Shown: in pieces, positions 9,450-16,271 of the stretch | Numbering within the stretch: position 1 is the stretch's first letter | Layout: every line of letters begins with the position of its first letter | Assembly: GCF_001180305.1 (NCBI RefSeq) | Contig: NZ_CVSX01000007.1 | Coordinates: 1 to 64,000 of the forward strand | Direction of reading: 5' to 3' | DNA from: Prochlorococcus marinus | GTDB taxonomy: Bacteria > Cyanobacteriota > Cyanobacteriia > PCC-6307 > Cyanobiaceae | Length of the DNA: 64,000 nt | Program-made: the position numbers and the translations under genes | The notes under the pieces: generated by a model | Seen by the model: only the letters and a program-made list of their open reading frames with translations | What the model was told of the DNA's origin: nothing | Databases searched by the model: none

Positions 9450-10499
9450 TTGAAGACATTAACCATAATAAAACCTGATGATTGGCATTTACATTTAAGA
9501 GAAGGTCTTGTATTAAAAAATATCATTCACTTTACTTCAGAGTTTTTTGGAAGAGCTATAGTTATGCCAAATACTAAAAATCCAATAACAACCATTGGTG
9601 GCGCTATTTCTTATAAAAAATCTATTCTTGAAGCGTTACCTGAAAGTTCTAAATTTGAACCATTAATGACAATGTATCTTACAGATGATACTGATAAGGG
9701 AGAACTAATAAATGGTTTCAAAAATAATATCTTTTTTGCAGCAAAATTATATCCTGCTAATGCCACAACAAATTCTAGTCATGGAGTAAAGAAAATAGAA
9801 AATCTATATAAGATTTTTGAATCAATGCAAGATTCTGGCATGCCTCTTTTAATTCACGGGGAAGTAACAGATCCTGAAGTGGATATATTCGATAGAGAGG
9901 AAGTCTTTATAGATCGAGAACTTTCTCCACTAGCTGAAAGATTTCCAAAATTAAAAATTGTTCTTGAACATATAACAACCTCTTATGCAGTGGATTTTGT
10001 TCAAGAAAATAATATTGGAGCCACTATAACTCCACATCATTTGCATATTAATAGAAATGCAATGTTTTTTGGAGGATTAAATAGCGATTTTTACTGTTTA
10101 CCAGTCGCTAAGAGAGAGAAAAATAGAATAGCTTTAAGGGGCGCAGCCACAAGTGGTAAAGATTGTTTTTTCTTGGGAAGTGACTCTGCGCCACACCTTA
10201 GAAAGTGGAAAGCTTTTTGCGGTTGTGCTGGTATTTTTAATTCGCCAGTTGCATTACAGAGCTATTTAACAGTTTTTGAAGAGGAAAATGCTTTAGATAA
10301 TTTTGAGAAGTTCGCAAGCTTGAATGGCCCTAATTTTTATAATGTTCCCGCAAATAAAGAAAAATTAAGATTAGTTTCTAGACCTAATAAAATTACAGAA
10401 TTTATTGATGTTGTTGATGAGAAAAATACTGTCGGAAAAATAAAACCATTTCACGCAGGTGAAACTTTAAAATGGCAAGTAGAAGGGATAGCAATTTAA
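9450..10499 (+). CDS. pyrC: Dihydroorotase (E. coli type)
   Basis: A zinc amidohydrolase closing carbamoyl-aspartate to dihydroorotate in pyrimidine synthesis. Metal and substrate residues are visible: H13 and H15 with R17 in DDWHLHLREG, the substrate-binding PNTK near 40, K99 as the likely carboxylated lysine in FFAAKLYPAN, the histidine in LIHGEVTD, the histidine in LEHITT, and the catalytic aspartate in LGSDSAPH. Length 349 is typical of the short PyrC class. The start is TTG, directly before the conserved N-terminus, with no in-frame ATG nearby. Confidence 0.95.
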   Translation: MKTLTIIKPDDWHLHLREGLVLKNIIHFTSEFFGRAIVMPNTKNPITTIGGAISYKKSILEALPESSKFEPLMTMYLTDDTDKGELINGFKNNIFFAAKLYPANATTNSSHGVKKIENLYKIFESMQDSGMPLLIHGEVTDPEVDIFDREEVFIDRELSPLAERFPKLKIVLEHITTSYAVDFVQENNIGATITPHHLHINRNAMFFGGLNSDFYCLPVAKREKNRIALRGAATSGKDCFFLGSDSAPHLRKWKAFCGCAGIFNSPVALQSYLTVFEEENALDNFEKFASLNGPNFYNVPANKEKLRLVSRPNKITEFIDVVDEKNTVGKIKPFHAGETLKWQVEGIAI

Positions 10500-10601
10500 A
10501 AAATTAGATTAGTATGATCATTCAACAAAAGTGTAACTTTAAGAATATTTTTTGGTGAAGTGGGATACTTTCAGCTACGATTAGTAAGCGCAATTTCTTT
10601 T

Positions 10602-10687
10602 GGGAGTGTGGCGGAATTGGTAGACGCGCCGGACTTAAAATCCGTCGAGCGATTTAGCTCGTGGGGGTTCAAGTCCCCCCACTCCCA
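10602..10687 (+). tRNA. tRNA-Leu (anticodon UAA)
   Basis: An 86-base cloverleaf. The acceptor arms are GGGAGTG (10602-10608) and CACTCCC (10680-10686) with discriminator A10687. The anticodon loop CTTAAAA (10634-10640) places TAA at 10636-10638. A long variable arm, CGAGC..GCTCG, marks a class II tRNA as expected for leucine, and the T arm contains GTTCAAGTC. CCA is not encoded. No group I intron interrupts the anticodon loop, unlike this tRNA in many other cyanobacteria. Confidence 0.97.
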
Positions 10688-10765
10688 TTATTAAATTATT
10701 TATTTTTAGTTCTGACGATAACTTCCAATAATTGTTATGTTTTAACTAAGAAACCATAAATCAAA

Positions 10766-10999
10766 ATGGAAAGTTTTTTCAATAATTCATTCGCTACTAT
10801 AGTTGCTTATATTGGAGTTATTTTTACCTATTTATTGGTTATTCCTTTATTCCTATTTTACTGGATGAATAATAGATGGAATGTTATGGGCAAATTTGAA
10901 AGATTAGGAATTTATGGACTTGTATTTCTTTTCTTCCCAGGTTTAATTTTATTTTCTCCATTTTTAAATCTCAGATTAAAAGGAAGTGGTAAAGGGTAA
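10766..10999 (+). CDS. ndhL: NAD(P)H-quinone oxidoreductase subunit L
   Basis: A 77-residue integral membrane subunit specific to the cyanobacterial and plastid NDH-1 complex, which moves electrons from ferredoxin to plastoquinone and serves cyclic electron flow and respiration. Two hydrophobic segments (about 10-32 and 46-66) flank the family mark [16 protein letters not shown]. It is followed after 4 bases by a DUF3007 gene and then trpA; ndhL-DUF3007-trpA is a familiar cyanobacterial order. Confidence 0.93.
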   Translation: MESFFNNSFATIVAYIGVIFTYLLVIPLFLFYWMNNRWNVMGKFERLGIYGLVFLFFPGLILFSPFLNLRLKGSGKG

Positions 11000-11003
11000 A
11001 TAA

Positions 11004-11324
11004 TTGACTAAAGGTAAAGTTATAAAAATAGGTATATTAGTATCATTTATAGGATTAATTAGTTATGAATTTGCACCACAAATTGGCATCGATAATTTTA
11101 CAGCCACTACTATCTCAAGCTCAATCCTAATTCTCATTGTTATTACCTGGGTCAGCTCTTATATATACAGAGTTGTAAATGGGAAAATGACTTTTATGGA
11201 ACAAAGGAAGCGTTATAGAAAAAAGTACGAAAAAGTTGTTAATGATAAACTAGAAAGTAAGTTCAATGCATTGTCAGAAGAAGAACAGGAAAAACTAATG
11301 AAAGATTTGGAAAAAAATCCATAA
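11004..11324 (+). CDS. DUF3007 family membrane protein
   Basis: A 106-residue protein with two predicted membrane segments (about 8-22 and 35-55) and a charged, probably helical tail from about 60 that is rich in lysine and glutamate. It matches the DUF3007 family, which is found in cyanobacteria and plants and often sits next to ndhL. The start is TTG, 4 bases after the ndhL stop, so it is likely cotranscribed and may assist the NDH-1 complex. That role is inferred from position only. Confidence 0.8.
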   Translation: MTKGKVIKIGILVSFIGLISYEFAPQIGIDNFTATTISSSILILIVITWVSSYIYRVVNGKMTFMEQRKRYRKKYEKVVNDKLESKFNALSEEEQEKLMKDLEKNP

Positions 11325-11351
11325 AATTTTAACGGAAGAAATTTAAAATTC

Positions 11352-12191
11352 ATGAAAGATAACAAAATGCAAGTTCCTAAAAATGAATCTTTATCAAAGG
11401 TAGATGAGAAGTTTTATGAGTTGAAAAATAATAAAAAATTAGCTTTGATGCCTTTCATAATGGCAGGAGATCCAAATATTGATACAACCGCTGAGATCAT
11501 ATTAAGGTTGCAAGAAAATGGAGCTGATCTTATTGAGTTAGGTATTCCATATAGTGATCCACTTGCAGACGGGCCTGTTATTCAATTGGCGGCCTCTCGC
11601 GCCTTAAAGTCAGGCACCACCCCAAGAAAAGTAATTACACTTTTAGATTCTTTAAAAGGTAAATTAAATATTCCCATCATACTTTTTTCTTACTTAAATC
11701 CTTTATTGTGTTTTGGCTTTGAACAGTTCTGTGAGTTGGCATCTATAGCTGGGGTTTCAGGACTAATAATTCCAGATCTCCCTTTAGAGGAAGCTTATAA
11801 ATTTTCTAAAGTAGTAAGTAATTTTTCTATGGATTTAATTTTGTTGGTGGCTCCAACTACACCTTTTGAGAGAATGAAACAAATATCAAATCATACTAAA
11901 GGCTTTACTTATTTAGTAAGTGTTACCGGTGTCACTGGTGAAAGAAACAAAATGGAAAATAGAGTAGAAAATCTAATTGCTAAATTAAAAGATGTTAATA
12001 CTAATCCAATTGCTGTTGGGTTTGGGATATCTACCCCTGAACATGTTAATAAAGTTCGGGAGTGGGGAGCAGATGGAGTAATTATTGGTAGTGCGTTTGT
12101 TAAACGAATTTCTAGTTCAGCTGAAAAAGATGTCGTTGATCATGTTGGTGAATTTTGTAAAAATATGCGTTTAGCTGCTGATCAAAAATAA
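11352..12191 (+). CDS. trpA: Tryptophan synthase alpha chain
   Basis: A TIM-barrel subunit that cleaves indole-3-glycerol phosphate to indole, passing it to TrpB. Catalytic E62 and D73 lie in ELGIPYSDPLADGP; the phosphate-binding motifs near the C-terminus (VGFGIST and GVIIGSAFV) are present. Length 279 is about ten residues longer than E. coli TrpA because of a short N-terminal extension. It closes the ndhL-DUF3007 run; trpB is elsewhere. It converges on the cyAbrB gene across 78 bases, which contain no clear terminator. Confidence 0.95.
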   Translation: MKDNKMQVPKNESLSKVDEKFYELKNNKKLALMPFIMAGDPNIDTTAEIILRLQENGADLIELGIPYSDPLADGPVIQLAASRALKSGTTPRKVITLLDSLKGKLNIPIILFSYLNPLLCFGFEQFCELASIAGVSGLIIPDLPLEEAYKFSKVVSNFSMDLILLVAPTTPFERMKQISNHTKGFTYLVSVTGVTGERNKMENRVENLIAKLKDVNTNPIAVGFGISTPEHVNKVREWGADGVIIGSAFVKRISSSAEKDVVDHVGEFCKNMRLAADQK

Positions 12192-12269
12192 AATACATAA
12201 ATTTACTACATTGATAAAAAACTTATAAGGAATTTAAAAAATTTAGTATTAAATCTCTGTTTGTTATTT

Positions 12270-12626
12270 TTAAGATTCTTGGGTAGGCAATAATCTTATT
12301 TGTTTTTTCCCAAGCTTAATTTCGAATTCATCACCTGCTTTTAGGTCTAAAAGTGCTGTGTATGCTTTCCCTATTAAAAGATTTCCATTACCTTGAACTG
12401 TAGCTATATAACTTAGTTTTCTTCCACCTTTGCCAATACCTGCAACTCCAGAGTCGCCAAGATTAACTCCTTTTGCTTCTAGTAGTGCTTCATAAAATGC
12501 GGTGTAATTGAGTCGATCACGCCCATTTTTCTTGGTGGAAACATATCCACAAGCTCGAACAAGGTCAGATTTGCTAACGTCACCTAGTTCTTTGACTTTT
12601 GCAAGAAGATCACTACCAGTGAGCAT
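12270..12626 (-). CDS. cyAbrB transcriptional regulator
   Basis: A 118-residue cyanobacterial AbrB-like regulator. The N-terminal part (MLTGSDLLAKVKELGDVSKSDLVRACGY) is the cyanobacteria-specific segment, and the C-terminal half (about 65-113) is the AbrB-like swapped-hairpin DNA-binding domain. In model cyanobacteria these proteins influence carbon and nitrogen balance, hydrogenase and circadian-linked genes. Which of the two usual paralogues this is cannot be told here. It is divergent from the YCII-family gene. Confidence 0.9.
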   Translation of the reverse strand: MLTGSDLLAKVKELGDVSKSDLVRACGYVSTKKNGRDRLNYTAFYEALLEAKGVNLGDSGVAGIGKGGRKLSYIATVQGNGNLLIGKAYTALLDLKAGDEFEIKLGKKQIRLLPTQES

Positions 12627-12724
12627 AATTAATTAAAAGAAAGTTCTTCTTAAATAAGATAGCAATTTGTGTGTAATATATGCAATTATTTAGTGTATAT
12701 TTATTCTATTATTTATCTTCAAAA

Positions 12725-12994
12725 ATGGAAAAGTTTGTAGTTTTTGGAAAGTACTGTGAGGATGCAATCATTAAAAGGGAACCATTTCGTGATCAACATC
12801 TTAATAGACTTAAAAAACTAAAAGATCGTGGCATTTTAGTTACTTTAGGACCAACAAAATGTACTAAATATTTGTTTGGTATTTTCAATGCTAATGATGA
12901 AAATCAATTAAGAAGTTTGATTGAGAATGATATATATTGGGAAAAAGGGATATGGACTAATTTTGACATTTACCCTTGGGTAAAGGTTTTTTAA
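12725..12994 (+). CDS. YCII-related (YciI-like) small protein
   Basis: A small protein of about 89 residues with the ferredoxin-like alpha/beta fold of the YCII family. Visible marks are FVVFGKYCED at the start, a conserved basic HLNRLKKL helix, and the end strand NFDIYPWVKVF. The frame is open from 12680, but the extra 15 residues there (QLFSVYLFYYLSS) are hydrophobic and unlike the family, so the ATG at 12725 is preferred. Function is not known; related proteins are putative small dehydrogenases or dehalogenase-like enzymes. Confidence 0.75.
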   Translation: MEKFVVFGKYCEDAIIKREPFRDQHLNRLKKLKDRGILVTLGPTKCTKYLFGIFNANDENQLRSLIENDIYWEKGIWTNFDIYPWVKVF

Positions 12995-13221
12995 AAAGAT
13001 TAGATAATATTTAAGAAATTTATTTTTGTATATAAATATGAAATTTATTTTGAAGAAAAAATATAATGATATTTTTTATTAAAGACTTAATTATAGATTA
13101 TGCATAAAAATTAAAGCGAAATTTATTTATTTATAGGTTTATTTTTTGAATTATATATTTATTAATAATCTATTCAATAAGTTTGAAATTATATAGTTAA
13201 GATAGAATTTTATAAAAATAT
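12995..13221. other. Very AT-rich intergenic gap
   Basis: The largest gene-free stretch of the window, 227 bases. I count 26 G or C bases in it, about 11%. No open reading frame with family features, no cloverleaf and no GC-rich hairpin is visible on either strand. It separates two convergent genes, so no promoter is required. It holds three copies of an 11-base word, listed separately. Confidence 0.6.
13015..13128 (+). repeat. Three direct copies of an 11-base AT-rich word
   Basis: GAAATTTATTT occurs at 13015-13025, 13040-13050 and 13118-13128. The copies are separated unevenly (starts 25 and 78 apart). In DNA of about 11% GC this may be chance. Confidence 0.4.
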
Positions 13222-13542
13222 TTATTTACTAGTGTCTTGATTTATCTGATTTACTAAAGAGTCGATATCTAATTGATTATATGGTGGTTTTTCTTTTGTC
13301 TCTAGATAATTATTTTTAATATTATTTAACCAATTTTGTTCAATATTTATGAGATTTCTTGCAATGTTAAACATACCTCCTTTTTTATATAATTCTTTAA
13401 TTTTCAGAATAATCTCAGAGGTTCTACTCGATTTTATTTTTAATTCACCTGCCAAATCTTTTTGGGTAAATCCATGAGATTTCAACCAATCCTTGATAAA
13501 GAAGACGAGTTCTTTTTCTTCTTGTTGAGATAATTTACTCAT
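13222..13542 (-). CDS. Small helix-turn-helix protein, function unknown
   Basis: A 106-residue protein. Residues about 12-50 (IKDWLKSHGFTQKDLAGELKI, then SRTSEIILKIKELYKKGGM) look like an XRE/Cro-type helix-turn-helix: the turn falls at GFTQKDLA and the recognition helix at SSRTSEII. No other domain is recognised. Its ATG follows the DUF1232 stop codon with no gap, so the two are probably translated from one message together with the upstream sigma factor. A DNA-binding role is inferred from the fold only. Confidence 0.65.
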   Translation of the reverse strand: MSKLSQQEEKELVFFIKDWLKSHGFTQKDLAGELKIKSSRTSEIILKIKELYKKGGMFNIARNLINIEQNWLNNIKNNYLETKEKPPYNQLDIDSLVNQINQDTSK

Positions 13543-13917
13543 TTAATAAAATGGGAATAACTTATTAAGCTTTTTCTCTGCTTTTAATCTTATTGAAGGA
13601 GTCATATATTTGCTCCATATACTAAGCACTGCTGTAAGGGCAACAAAATCATCACTAAAACCAACTAATGGCATAAAGTCAGGGAAAAGATCAAATGGCA
13701 TAATTAAATAGGCTAAGGCCGCCATTAAGGAAACTCTTACTTGTGCTGGAGTATAAGGATCTATAGCCATTTCCAAAACTTCCAAGGCAGGTTTGGCAAT
13801 CGTTCTTCCTGCTTTAATAAGAATCTTGATAATGATATTCTCATCAAGTGTTGAACTTTCTAAAACTTCAGCATCATAAATTTTTTCTTGTTTTTTGAAA
13901 TTGTCTTTCATCCTCAA
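13543..13917 (-). CDS. DUF1232 (YkvA-like) protein
   Basis: A 124-residue protein with the DUF1232 core: two hydrophobic helices around ALAYLIMPFDLFPDFMPLVGFSDD (about 68-91). The P-x-D-x-x-P-D motif is characteristic of the family. The N-terminal 50 residues are charged. It probably associates with a membrane. The start could be the ATG at 13917 or the next ATG two codons later. It lies 34 bases downstream of the sigma factor gene on the same strand and abuts the HTH gene. Function is unknown. Confidence 0.75.
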   Translation of the reverse strand: MRMKDNFKKQEKIYDAEVLESSTLDENIIIKILIKAGRTIAKPALEVLEMAIDPYTPAQVRVSLMAALAYLIMPFDLFPDFMPLVGFSDDFVALTAVLSIWSKYMTPSIRLKAEKKLNKLFPFY

Positions 13918-13951
13918 TAAATGAAATCTTAAATGTTTTGACTGGAAAATT

Positions 13952-14875
13952 TTAGCTAATACTATCGACTAATCCATTTTGTATCCCTGCCTTTCTTAGC
14001 TTCCTTAAGGCACGTTGAACGACTTGTCGACAATATTCCCTGCTACAACTCATATGTCTTGCCACTTCAGCTAAAGTTCTCCATTCATTTGAGCCGTCCA
14101 AACCAAATCTTAAGCTTACTATCTTTCTTTCTTTCTCCGTTAAATTTGCCTTATCTAATAACTTCCAAGCTGAGGCTGTCCTTTCAGCTAATTCCGCTAA
14201 CTCCATTGGAGCAACCTGATCACTCGGGAGGATGTCAACTAACTCGGAAGGGTCTGATTTTGATTTAACAGTACCTTGGAGACTAACAGTGATGCTTCTT
14301 AATTCACAAGAAAGAAGTTCGTCAATTTCCTCTTTTGTTATTTTCATTTCTTCAGCTAGCTCATCACTACTGGGAGGAATACCCTTAAGTTGCATCAGCT
14401 TTGATTTTGCTGATCTTAGTTTTGTAAGTTTTTCATTAATATTAACGGGTATCCTAATAGTTCTACTTTGAGTTGACAATGCTCTATTTAAACCTTGCCT
14501 AATCCACCAATAAGCATAGGTGGAAAATCTGTGCCCTCTAGACGGATCATATTTTTCTACGGCCCTTGTAAGACCTAATGTCCCCTCCTGAATTAAGTCC
14601 AATAATTCTAATCCTTTCCCTTGATATCTCTTGGCAAGGTTGACAACTAATCTTAGATTGGCTGTTATCATCTCGTTTTTAGCTTTTTCACCAATTTTGA
14701 TTTTTTTTATTTCTGCTTCGGAATAATCACAAGCAGGGCCTTTACCACCTGCCTCTTGACATCTATTAACAAGCACAACCATTTCTTGAACTTTTCTTCC
14801 CATAGTGAGTTCTCTTTCGGGAGTCAAAAGTTGATGACGACCTATTTCACCTAGAAAATCGCTTAATGAACTCAC
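13952..14875 (-). CDS. RNA polymerase sigma factor, group 2 (RpoD/SigA-like)
   Basis: A 307-residue sigma70-family factor. It has region 1.2 (LSDFLGEIGRHQLLTPEREL), region 2 (LRLVVNLAKRYQ, LDLIQEGTLGL, FSTYAYWWIRQ; about 77-140), region 3, and region 4 with the HTH near the end (TLAEVARHMSCSREYCRQ). It lacks the long region 1.1 of the principal sigma, so it belongs to the non-essential group 2 set used in stress, light or nutrient responses. The start is GTG: a stop codon lies two codons upstream in frame, and GAGG sits about 6 bases before it. It probably heads an operon with the DUF1232 and HTH genes. Confidence 0.92.
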   Translation of the reverse strand: MSSLSDFLGEIGRHQLLTPERELTMGRKVQEMVVLVNRCQEAGGKGPACDYSEAEIKKIKIGEKAKNEMITANLRLVVNLAKRYQGKGLELLDLIQEGTLGLTRAVEKYDPSRGHRFSTYAYWWIRQGLNRALSTQSRTIRIPVNINEKLTKLRSAKSKLMQLKGIPPSSDELAEEMKITKEEIDELLSCELRSITVSLQGTVKSKSDPSELVDILPSDQVAPMELAELAERTASAWKLLDKANLTEKERKIVSLRFGLDGSNEWRTLAEVARHMSCSREYCRQVVQRALRKLRKAGIQNGLVDSIS

Positions 14876-14880
14876 GATTT

Positions 14881-14885
14881 ACCTC
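14881..14885 (-). promoter_or_regulatory. Shine-Dalgarno site fixing the GTG start of the sigma factor
   Basis: On the minus strand the sequence GAGGT lies five bases before the GTG at 14875. Many genes here lack a visible site, so this match supports the chosen start. Confidence 0.55.
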
Positions 14886-14940
14886 ATTCTTGATATATTC
14901 AACTTATAGTCAATTCAGTAATAAGCCATACATGTAATAA

Positions 14941-14962
14941 TTAATTAATAATTAATTAATAA
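14941..14962. repeat. Tandem 11-base AT repeat upstream of the sigma gene
   Basis: TTAATTAATAA is repeated twice without a gap at 14941-14962, with near-matching AT sequence on both sides. It lies 66-87 bases upstream of the sigma factor start, between its likely promoter and the end of hisIE. It could be a bent or melting-prone element, or plain low complexity. Confidence 0.5.
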
Positions 14963-15027
14963 TTATTTATTAATTGATCAATATTTTTTATCAATTTTTT
15001 GATTAAAAAATTATAAATTTTAATTAT

Positions 15028-15687
15028 TTAAGTTTTTCTTCTTGATTCTAGTACAGAAAGTACATCCCTCCACTCAACACCTTTATGCATAAGGGCAACT
15101 TGTAGATGATAAATCAAATCAGCAGCTTCATTGGAGATTGAATCTTTATCATTATCTTTGCAAGCCATTATAAATTCAGCGGATTCTTCTCCTATTTTTT
15201 TTAAAATAGTATTACTACCTTTTGTAAATAAATGATTAGTATAACTTTTGTCTGAAGGATTTATTGATCTTTCCTTAATAGTATCGAATAATTCAGAGCA
15301 AATATTTGAAAAGGGGGTTGTTTTTTTCTCTTTTTTATTATTTTGATTAATTTTAATTTCGTTGAAAAAGCAACTTTTCTCCCCAGTGTGACATGCGCCT
15401 AAACCATTTTGTTCAATCAAAATGATTAATGCATCATTATCGCAGTCGAATCTTATCTCTTTAAGTATTTGGGTACTTCCACTTGTAGCTCCTTTTTTCC
15501 AGATTTCGGATCTTGATCTGCTCCAGTAATGAACGTTTTTGGTCTCAAGAGTCATTTTTAATGATTCTTGGTTCATCCAAGCAAGCATGAGAATTGATCC
15601 GTCAAGCCAATCTTGTGCTATTGCAGGGATTAATCCATAATTATCAAAGCGTAGATCTTCTATTGAAAAATTAGTTGAATAAGTCAT
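15028..15687 (-). CDS. hisI: Bifunctional phosphoribosyl-AMP cyclohydrolase / phosphoribosyl-ATP pyrophosphatase
   Basis: This enzyme performs steps two and three of histidine synthesis. The N-terminal HisI domain (about 1-115) has the metal-binding FDCDNDA and the CHTGEKSCFF block with zinc cysteines. The C-terminal HisE domain (about 125-219) is a MazG-like helical domain with GEESAEF, and ends with the family pattern ADLIYHL. Length 219 is normal for the fused form, also called hisIE. It is divergent from a PTPS-like gene. Confidence 0.95.
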   Translation of the reverse strand: MTYSTNFSIEDLRFDNYGLIPAIAQDWLDGSILMLAWMNQESLKMTLETKNVHYWSRSRSEIWKKGATSGSTQILKEIRFDCDNDALIILIEQNGLGACHTGEKSCFFNEIKINQNNKKEKKTTPFSNICSELFDTIKERSINPSDKSYTNHLFTKGSNTILKKIGEESAEFIMACKDNDKDSISNEAADLIYHLQVALMHKGVEWRDVLSVLESRRKT

Positions 15688-15750
15688 TATGTTTGTTATG
15701 TTAAATCCTACTCAATGTGTTTTATCAAAAATTATACTAACAGTTAATTG

Positions 15751-16221
15751 ATGTATATTCATTCTCTGAAATTTTCATGCAGTAAAAGTTACGAAGATTT
15801 TCCCTGCTCACATAGGCAGTGGCGACATGAAGGACACTGCAGATTTGTACATGGTTATTCAAGATCATTCACCTTCTGGTTCACTGCAAAAAAATTAGAC
15901 CTAAATGGTTTTGTTGTCGATTTTTCAAGTCTAAAGCCCCTTGAAAATAAATTAAAACAGCAATTTGATCATACTTTTTTAATAAATAAAGATGACCCTT
16001 TGTTGAATTACTGGAAAAAATTAAATGACTTAGATGCTTTAGATCTGAGAATTATGGATAATGTGGGAATGGAGTTCACCTCTGAATTAATTTGGAGATG
16101 GGCTAATGAATATTTGCAGGATAAGGATAAGGGCAGAACTTGTTGTTGGAAAACAGAATCAAAAGAAAATAAATCAAATAAAGCAAGTTATGAGGAAATT
16201 CCTAATTGGTACAAATCTTAA
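15751..16221 (+). CDS. 6-pyruvoyl-tetrahydropterin synthase / QueD-like protein
   Basis: A protein of about 156 residues of the PTPS/QueD fold, which acts on dihydroneopterin triphosphate. It has the zinc histidine in CSHRQWRHEGHC, the putative catalytic cysteine in that block, and FDHTFL corresponding to the DHxxL motif. The usual HGH zinc motif reads HGY here (in CRFVHGYS), so one of three expected histidine ligands is replaced by tyrosine. A TTG precedes the ATG at 15751; the ATG is preferred. It may be a diverged queuosine-pathway enzyme or have another pterin role. Confidence 0.75.
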   Translation: MYIHSLKFSCSKSYEDFPCSHRQWRHEGHCRFVHGYSRSFTFWFTAKKLDLNGFVVDFSSLKPLENKLKQQFDHTFLINKDDPLLNYWKKLNDLDALDLRIMDNVGMEFTSELIWRWANEYLQDKDKGRTCCWKTESKENKSNKASYEEIPNWYKS

Positions 16222-16271
16222 ATTAAAGCTGTTAAATTTCCAAGACATATAGAATTGTTTAATTTAAATCT

